DNA from: PNAI01 sp964575715
Lineage (GTDB): Bacteria > Pseudomonadota > Alphaproteobacteria > Rhizobiales > Xanthobacteraceae
Reading direction: 5' to 3'
Assembly: GCA_964575715.1 (NCBI GenBank)
Contig: CAZNSG010000065.1
Location: forward strand, 1 to 18,708
Length of the DNA stretch: 18,708 nt
This document shows, piece after piece, positions 13,321-18,708 of this stretch (the first letter of the stretch is position 1; every line of letters begins with the position of its first letter). The notes under the pieces were generated by a model. It searched no databases. It saw nothing but the letters and a program-made list of their open reading frames with translations, and had not been told where the DNA came from. Position numbers and translations under genes: made by a program.

Positions 13321-14619
13321 TCAGCTTGCAAGGGCCTCCATCAGCGCCGCAATCTTTAACGTGGCGAAATTGGAGAAGGTGTCGGATACCGCATAAGGCA
13401 AGATGATGCGCTCGCCGTGCCGCATTGCCCCGCAGGTATAGACGACGTTGGGCACGTATCCTTCGCGTTCGGTGGGTTCGGGATGAACCAGCGGCTCGCG
13501 AGATCGTGCGAGAACTTTTGAGGGATCCTTCTTGTCCAGGAGAACCGCGCCGATCGAATATTTCCGTACCGCCCCAACTCCGTGTGTGAATAGCAGCCAA
13601 CAGTCATCCAATTCGATGGGTGAGCCACAGGTGCCAATCTGAACAAATTCCCAAGGATACTCGGGCTGAAGGAGGAGCCGCCCACCGTCCCATGTGTAAA
13701 GGTCGTCGGAATAGATCAAATAGAGGTTCTCGTTGTCCTGTCGGCCAATCATGGCATAGCGGCCGTCGATTTTCCGCGGGAACAGAGCCATGCCCTTGTT
13801 GCGCGCCGCCGATCCACTGAGCGGGGTCATGCGGAATGACTGAAAATCTGCCGTTTCGAGCAACTCAGATCGGATCGCCCTGCCGCTATAGGCCGTGTAA
13901 GTTGCGTAAAATGTTTTTCTGGCACCGTCGTTAAATTCGACAAATCGGGCGTCCTCAATGCCGTTTACTTGGCTGTCAGTGATCGGAAAGATGACCCGCT
14001 CGCTCAGTTCTTCGTCCGGCGCAAAGATGACTTCAACATCGTCGCCGTTTGCCTTGGACGTTCGGGTTCGAATTTTTGGAACCGATGCGAGACGCGCGGT
14101 CGGATCGACGGTTACGCTTCCATCTGCGGCAATGCTGCCGGATCGGAACGTCAAAGAAGAAATATGCCCTTCCCCGACGGCGCGAAGGCTCAAGATGAAT
14201 CGACAGCCGTTCTCCGGAGCACCCGATTGATCGGGATGTCGGACGATGCTCGGATTGAACAAAGCCGACGCCTCAAACGAATACTCATGAAGAAAATAGG
14301 CGCCGATCAAGCAGCGTTGCGTTTTATTCAATTCGGGATGCGGTTCAAACGCCGCTTCCATCTCTGCGGCGCGGGTCTCGAAGATATGAAGGAGATTCCT
14401 GTGACGACCTTCGAAGTGTGTGAGCACTTCGCTCAGTTGATGCGCGGCCGCTTCAACATCGAGCCGAACAACCCTGGCGACAATATGATTGGCCTTGGTC
14501 TTATCTGTTGGATTGAGGTCTCGGGGTTCGATCGCCGGTTTAAAAGGTCTGACGACGACCCGGGCCGGATCCGGGCGTAGATATAAGGTCTGGCGATTCA
14601 CGAATTGGACTTGCGACAA
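13321..14619 (-). CDS. Glycoside hydrolase family 130 protein (mannoside phosphorylase/hydrolase type)
   Basis: A 432-residue protein of the GH130 five-bladed beta-propeller family, whose members phosphorolyse or hydrolyse beta-mannosides, often releasing alpha-mannose-1-phosphate. Visible family elements are ALFNPSIV (119-126), GIEDARFVEF (220-229), GMALFPRKIDGRYAMIGRQD (276-295), GTCGSPIELDDCWLLFTHG (329-347) and GYVPNVVYTCG (387-397). An N-terminal helical extension (about residues 1-110) precedes the propeller. The start is TTG 14619 with AGGGGG 5-6 nt upstream. The gene overlaps the 3' end of the preceding glycosyltransferase gene by 80 bp in another frame, so the two are coupled. Phosphorylase versus hydrolase, and the acceptor, cannot be told from sequence alone. 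Confidence 0.87.
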   Translation of the reverse strand: MSQVQFVNRQTLYLRPDPARVVVRPFKPAIEPRDLNPTDKTKANHIVARVVRLDVEAAAHQLSEVLTHFEGRHRNLLHIFETRAAEMEAAFEPHPELNKTQRCLIGAYFLHEYSFEASALFNPSIVRHPDQSGAPENGCRFILSLRAVGEGHISSLTFRSGSIAADGSVTVDPTARLASVPKIRTRTSKANGDDVEVIFAPDEELSERVIFPITDSQVNGIEDARFVEFNDGARKTFYATYTAYSGRAIRSELLETADFQSFRMTPLSGSAARNKGMALFPRKIDGRYAMIGRQDNENLYLIYSDDLYTWDGGRLLLQPEYPWEFVQIGTCGSPIELDDCWLLFTHGVGAVRKYSIGAVLLDKKDPSKVLARSREPLVHPEPTEREGYVPNVVYTCGAMRHGERIILPYAVSDTFSNFATLKIAALMEALAS

Positions 14620-16948
14620 ATGGGCCCCCTGGGCTCGTGCGTGTTGCGATCTGGCGATTTACGGTGCTGCATACCAACTTGGATTCGGGCCTTGTTCGGT
14701 CGATTGCTGTGGCGCGCTTGAACTGGCGAATCGCCACAAGACCCAGAAGATACGACAAAAGTGACTCTGCACCCTTGTTCTCATTGGGTCGATCCGGATG
14801 GAGTCCATCCGAACAGCTCCCCGTATCGGGGTCGATCAGCGGTGTCTGCAGGTCGTTTTCGCCGAGAAACCAACCGAAAGCGCGCATCGCTCCTGCCGGC
14901 CACTCGGCGCCTTCATCCGCCCGCCACGCGGCAAGGCACGCGGAAATCGTTGCGCACGCTTCAACCGGCTGCTGATCAAACGCTTCCGGCTTCTGGCGAA
15001 TCCTGCCGAAGCTCTCTGTCCCAATTGGTCTGAAGTATCCCGATGACGAGGTTTGAAGCGACATCAGCCAACGGAGTGATCGAAGGCCGGTCTCGACATA
15101 CCGCGGCGTATGGGTCGTCAGTCCTGTTTGAATCAGCGCCTGCGGAAGTCGCGCGTTGTCGTATGCGAGCAGATCCTCGAACCAAACCCAGTCTTTGCTT
15201 TCCACTGCAGAAAACAGGGACATTAATTTGTCGGCTAACAGTCCACGCATGCGGTTGGCTAAGAAATCTCCACCGGCCAGCGTGCAATAGGCGTCCAAAC
15301 CAAGGAGCGCGAAGGCCCATGCACGGGGAGACGAGAATTCCTCGACGGGGGGAAGCGCAGTCTTGAAGAGTGCGGCTGCCCACCTTCGGCGAGATGGATC
15401 GCTGTCCTTGCATGCGCATTCGGCCAGTGCCCAAAGCGTCCGGCCATGACTATCTTCCGAACCCGACTCTTCCAACCATCGGCGGTCATAACTCATGAAG
15501 TTTCGGAACCGACGAGAGTCTGGGTTCCATGCGTGCTGAATAAACGTCGCAAAGCGTGCTGTGATCGTCTCGGACAATTCCGCTTCGCCAGAGTTCGGAA
15601 GTGCGCTTGAGAACAGCAGCGCGCGCGCATTATCGTCGAGACAGTAGCCATGGGCACGGTCCGGCACTGAATGGACAGCATGTTGGAGCATCCCTGTGCT
15701 GTCGCAGAGTGAGAGGAAATGCCCGGTCCGCAGCTCCGGGATGGCAGGCTCCTTGCTCCGAGAGACGATTAGGTCCACCGGGAGCGATATTCCAGGTCGG
15801 GCGGTCTCATACGCACTCTCAAAAACTGCGAGATTACGCTTGGCTGTTTGTGCCCAAGTCATCGATCGGCTTGCCGCGTAAGCCCGTTTGCGCATGGAGT
15901 GACGACGGACATCGTTCGTCAGCAGACCGGCGATTTGGATGGTCATGGCTTTGACATCGCCAAAAGGAACCAGAATGCCGCGCCCGTCACTCAACAGCTC
16001 CTTGGCGTGCCAATAGGGCGTGGATACGACGGCCTTTCCTAGTCCGAAACTGTAGGCAAGCGTTCCTGATGTCATCTGGGCTGCATTGAGATAGGGCGTC
16101 ACATAAACGTCGCACATCGAAATGAAGTCTAGCAGTGTGGTCTGATCAACGAACTGGTTGAAGAAGACAACATGGTCCTCAATTCCCAGTTCCCGCACGC
16201 GTGCCGTCAAACTCTCACGATATGCCTCACCCTGGTGCTGAACCAGTTTCGGATGAGTTGCACCGAGAATCACATAGATGGCATTCGGACACGATTCGAT
16301 AATGAGTGGCATGGCATCGATGACAGTCTCGATGCCTTTGCTTGGTGAGAGAAGACCGAACGTGAGAATGATCGTCTTTCCATCATAGCCAATCTTCGTC
16401 TTGGCGTGATGCGGTTCGAGAAATGGAAAGTCGGGTATTCCGTGCGGTATGACCTCGATCATGTGAGGCGCCAGGTCATGAACGGATCGGAGAAGTTCGC
16501 GGCCCCTCTCTGACATAACAACGATTTTAGTCGACGCAGCGATAATCTTGCGCATGACTTCGCGCTGAACTGGCGTAGGTTCTTGTAGAATTGTGTGAAG
16601 CGTCGTTACGATCGGCATTTCGAGACGCGTCAAAAGTTCGATGATGTTGCCGCCGGCCTCACCACCGAAAATCCCGTATTCGTGTTGTAGGGAAACAACA
16701 TCGAATCCTTCATTGTTCAGGAAATCGGCCGCCTGAACATATTCGCCGATCGTTTCGTCGTGAATCTGGAAGCGCACGGCCGGAGGATAGTCATAAGTGT
16801 GACCCGGGTCCGTCATAGCGACGACGCAGGTCTCAAGTTTGCGGTGCGCAATCGACACCGCCCGATGAAGATCATGGGTGAAGGTCGCAATTCCGCAGCG
16901 GCGTGGGAGATGATTGCCGATGAAGGCCACACTCTGGAGCGGTTTCAT
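14540..16948 (-). CDS. GT4 glycosyltransferase fused to an (alpha/alpha)-barrel domain
   Basis: An 802-residue two-part protein. Residues 1 to about 380 form a GT-B, family 4 glycosyltransferase: RRCGIATFTHDL (16-27), HEYGIFGGEAGG (89-100), FGLLSPSKGIE (197-207), GATHPK, and the nucleotide-sugar segment SFGLGKAVVSTPYWHAKELL (300-319). From about 400 to 740 a helical repeat domain follows, with HGYCLDDNARALL (433-445) and several W/A-rich helices, resembling (alpha/alpha)-toroid glycosidase folds. Transfer of mannose from GDP-mannose is a reasonable guess given the neighbouring isomerase and GH130 genes, not proven. I start at ATG 16948, which overlaps the isomerase stop (ATGA) and has GGGGAAG upstream; ATG 16993 is an in-frame alternative inside the previous gene. 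The C-terminal 27 codons overlap the GH130 gene. Confidence 0.85.
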   Translation of the reverse strand: MKPLQSVAFIGNHLPRRCGIATFTHDLHRAVSIAHRKLETCVVAMTDPGHTYDYPPAVRFQIHDETIGEYVQAADFLNNEGFDVVSLQHEYGIFGGEAGGNIIELLTRLEMPIVTTLHTILQEPTPVQREVMRKIIAASTKIVVMSERGRELLRSVHDLAPHMIEVIPHGIPDFPFLEPHHAKTKIGYDGKTIILTFGLLSPSKGIETVIDAMPLIIESCPNAIYVILGATHPKLVQHQGEAYRESLTARVRELGIEDHVVFFNQFVDQTTLLDFISMCDVYVTPYLNAAQMTSGTLAYSFGLGKAVVSTPYWHAKELLSDGRGILVPFGDVKAMTIQIAGLLTNDVRRHSMRKRAYAASRSMTWAQTAKRNLAVFESAYETARPGISLPVDLIVSRSKEPAIPELRTGHFLSLCDSTGMLQHAVHSVPDRAHGYCLDDNARALLFSSALPNSGEAELSETITARFATFIQHAWNPDSRRFRNFMSYDRRWLEESGSEDSHGRTLWALAECACKDSDPSRRRWAAALFKTALPPVEEFSSPRAWAFALLGLDAYCTLAGGDFLANRMRGLLADKLMSLFSAVESKDWVWFEDLLAYDNARLPQALIQTGLTTHTPRYVETGLRSLRWLMSLQTSSSGYFRPIGTESFGRIRQKPEAFDQQPVEACATISACLAAWRADEGAEWPAGAMRAFGWFLGENDLQTPLIDPDTGSCSDGLHPDRPNENKGAESLLSYLLGLVAIRQFKRATAIDRTRPESKLVCSTVNRQIATRTSPGGPFVASPIRESPDLISTPGSGPGRRQTF

Positions 16949-17910
16949 TTTAGCTGCTTCCCCGCCGTCGTATGAGACCGCGTTTGCTCGCATGAGTGAA
17001 GTTGTGGCACCTGCACCTCCGATTGCTGTCCCGTATCAATTGCGCTTCGGTGTTTTAGGTTCCGCAGCAGATCTGGAATCGGGCTGGCACCCGTGTACGC
17101 GACGAGACCAACCATGCCCGCCGCACCGGCGTGCAGGTCGACGCGGTCCGACTGTGCGAAAATGGCATTGCCTTTGGCAACATCGAACGATCCGGCACGG
17201 GCATCTCCGCTGAGAACCAGGAGCCAGGTCTCGCGGTCCGCGTCAAGGCACCAAGCGGAGTTTGGTGCTAGATCGATTCGTTCAAACACGAAATGCGGGT
17301 TGGAAACGAGTATCGTCCGTTCGTTGGTGAGACGCTTTGGCTGCACCCGAGATTCAGTCGGTCCGGCGCTCGCCACCGCAATTGCATTTTCGACGTGAAG
17401 TTCACGCTGCCGACCATAGTCGAACAAACGAAATGTCGCGTCGCTTCGCTGTTGGATTTCTGCAATGACGAGCCCCGCGCCGATTGCGTGGATTGTTCCG
17501 GCAGGAACAGAAATGGCGTCGTCGGCTGTCACGGCCCGCCACGCGACAAGATCGGAGATCGAGCCGTCGTCGACGGCTTTCCGGAATTCCTGCGGCGTCA
17601 AACGTCGATGAAGGCCGAGAGCAACCTTGGCTTCCGGCGTGGCACTCAAGACGTACCAGGCTTCGGACTTGCCATTCGGCAGGCCCATCGAATGCGCAAA
17701 CGAATCGTCTGGATGAACCTGGATGGAAAGTGGTTGTTTCGTAAAGAGCAGCTTAAGTAAAAGAGCAGGTTCTGTGGCGGCCTTGCTGGATCGCTCGTAC
17801 CAGATTTCGCCGATCGCGCCGCCGTCATGGCGCGCGTTGCTCCAAGGACGCAGATCTACCACGCCCCAAGACTTTGGGACTGCATGCGCACGCGCATGTT
17901 CAATGGTCAT
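16945..17910 (-). CDS. manA: Class I mannose-6-phosphate isomerase
   Basis: A 321-residue cupin-fold zinc isomerase interconverting fructose-6-phosphate and mannose-6-phosphate, which supplies mannose units for GDP-mannose. Metal-site elements are visible: QPLSIQVHPDD (Gln and His ligands), GKSEAWYVL (Glu ligand) and PAGTIHAIGAGLVIAEIQQRSD (His ligand), followed by FRLFDYGR. The protein is the short class I form. The frame is open to 18129, but the extra 73 codons look non-coding in composition. ATG 17910 gives the family-like start MTIEHARAHAVPKSWG, preceded by AAGGCACG. It is the first gene of the operon; its stop overlaps the glycosyltransferase start by 4 bp. Confidence 0.88.
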   Translation of the reverse strand: MTIEHARAHAVPKSWGVVDLRPWSNARHDGGAIGEIWYERSSKAATEPALLLKLLFTKQPLSIQVHPDDSFAHSMGLPNGKSEAWYVLSATPEAKVALGLHRRLTPQEFRKAVDDGSISDLVAWRAVTADDAISVPAGTIHAIGAGLVIAEIQQRSDATFRLFDYGRQRELHVENAIAVASAGPTESRVQPKRLTNERTILVSNPHFVFERIDLAPNSAWCLDADRETWLLVLSGDARAGSFDVAKGNAIFAQSDRVDLHAGAAGMVGLVAYTGASPIPDLLRNLKHRSAIDTGQQSEVQVPQLHSCEQTRSHTTAGKQLK

Positions 17911-18280
17911 TACCCGTGCCTTGCATTCAAGCGAGAAAGCAAATTTGGATTTCGAACAAGAAAACGATTTTTCGAACGTGGGGCAGCTTCGAAATCTTTG
18001 AACGACTAGCGCCGGCTGCGAGCTGGCCTGGCATGCATAAGCGGGGGCGCTAGGATAGCAGCTGCGAGAGAGACGAGGATGCTTACGAAAGAATGCAGAG
18101 ATAATGAGCGGAACAACCACGACTTTCAACCGTGGACGGCAGTGCCGTCCCTGAAACCTCTCGATTTCGGCGTATTTCTATAAGATGGGGTTGAATCGCC
18201 TTGAATTCAAGTTCCGGGTTCATCTGTGAGAACGTCACCGTTGGAAACATCAGCGAGCGGATTTTCGAAGCCGTGCCCCT
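17911..18280. other. Divergent intergenic region upstream of manA and the methyltransferase
   Basis: 370 bp that should hold the promoters of the mannose operon (leftward) and of the methyltransferase gene (rightward). No box was convincing enough to call. It contains an 8-bp inverted repeat CTAGCGCC/GGCGCTAG at 18006-18013 and 18046-18053 with a 32-nt spacer, which lacks the GAAGTTC core of the E1-E4 palindromes. Confidence 0.5.
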
Positions 18281-18708
18281 ATGAAATTAAACCCGCAAGA
18301 TCTGACGAAGATCGCCGATCTCACGCTGGAACATTACAACCAGCATGCCGATGATTTCTGGGAAGGCACGCGCGGTCACGACGTCAGCCAGAACATCGCT
18401 GCGCTGTTGCAATACATCGAGGGTAAATCGCGTTTTACAATACTCGATTTTGGCTGCGGGCCAGGCCGCGACCTCAAGGTATTTGCCGATCTCGGCCACA
18501 TCGCGGTCGGTTTGGAAGGTGCCACGCATTTCGTTGTGATGGCGCGCGCCCATAGCGGCTGCGAAGTATGGCAACAAGATTTCCTCAAGCTCGATCTGCC
18601 GGATAATCATTTCGATGGCGTATTCGCCAACGCCGCGCTCTTTCATGTGCCCAGCCAGGAGTTACCACGCGTGTTGCTGGAACTGCACGCAAGTCTAAAA
18701 CCGGGTGG
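18281..18708 (+). CDS. Class I SAM-dependent methyltransferase (partial, runs off the right edge)
   Basis: An ATG at 18281 opens a frame of 142 codons with no stop before the window end. The product begins MKLNPQDLTKIADLTLEHYN and has AQHADDFWEGTRGHDVS-like helices before a clear Rossmann motif I, TILDFGCGPGRDLKVF (about residues 50-65), a motif II-like acidic position VGLEGA, and post-motif segments FDGVFANAALFHVPSQELPRV ending LKPGG. This is the methyltransferase-11/25 pattern, where the SAM-binding loop is GCGPG. The substrate is unknown. The upstream sequence has no strong Shine-Dalgarno match, so the start is tentative. It is divergent from the mannose operon. Confidence 0.85.
   Translation, partial: MKLNPQDLTKIADLTLEHYNQHADDFWEGTRGHDVSQNIAALLQYIEGKSRFTILDFGCGPGRDLKVFADLGHIAVGLEGATHFVVMARAHSGCEVWQQDFLKLDLPDNHFDGVFANAALFHVPSQELPRVLLELHASLKPG

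Noticed and set aside
18006..18053. CTAGCGCC/GGCGCTAG inverted repeat considered as a fifth palindromic element
   Set aside because: It has only an 8-bp stem, lacks the CTAGTG end, the bulge and the GAAGTTC inner stem.
17911..18129. 73-codon N-terminal extension of the mannose-6-phosphate isomerase
   Set aside because: Composition is not protein-like and family similarity begins at ATG 17910.

Overview
The window is GC-rich alphaproteobacterial DNA, most likely from the Hyphomicrobiales (a Bradyrhizobium/Xanthobacteraceae-like genome). The reasons are the neighbouring conserved genes queG, an fzlA-type GST-like gene, uppP (bacA) and an NDUFA9-family dehydratase, a short DUF4167 protein, and integrase and Fic proteins of the kind common in rhizobial genomes. 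This assignment is inferred from protein character and gene order; no search was run.

Layout. 1-6000 is core chromosome that has been rearranged: queG (-), a broken second copy of the fzlA 3' end, a sterol-desaturase-like membrane hydroxylase (-), intact fzlA (-), uppP (+) and the NDUFA9-like gene (-). Two nearly identical doublets of long imperfect palindromes (1622-1788 and 3962-4130) punctuate this region. They form an unusually regular repeat family with compensated stem changes. One palindrome supplies the stop codon of the desaturase gene.

6165-11434 looks like a tRNA-Leu(CAG)-anchored integrated element. It holds a tyrosine integrase inactivated by an in-frame TGA, an AlpA/Xis-like helix-turn-helix gene, a class II Fic gene with a 13+13 bp palindromic operator, and a tightly coupled three-gene operon transcribed the other way. 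The operon encodes an acyl-carrier-protein-like protein, an XRE regulator, and an ImmA/IrrE-type metallopeptidase whose C-terminus carries the three signature loops of a chagasin (I42) cysteine-protease inhibitor. A truncated ORF overlapping its stop codon may be the wreck of a fourth gene. This operon is the best candidate in the window for an undescribed system. A short DUF4167 protein follows on the opposite strand.

11435-12247 has no convincing gene but contains a 225-bp MITE-like unit with 21-bp terminal inverted repeats and nested palindromes. 12248-17910 is a five-gene minus-strand operon around mannose/mannoside metabolism, in transcription order: class I mannose-6-phosphate isomerase, a fused GT4 glycosyltransferase plus (alpha/alpha)-barrel protein, a GH130 glycoside phosphorylase/hydrolase, a 51-residue coiled-coil protein, and a PfkB sugar kinase. 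A divergent SAM methyltransferase runs off the right edge from 18281.
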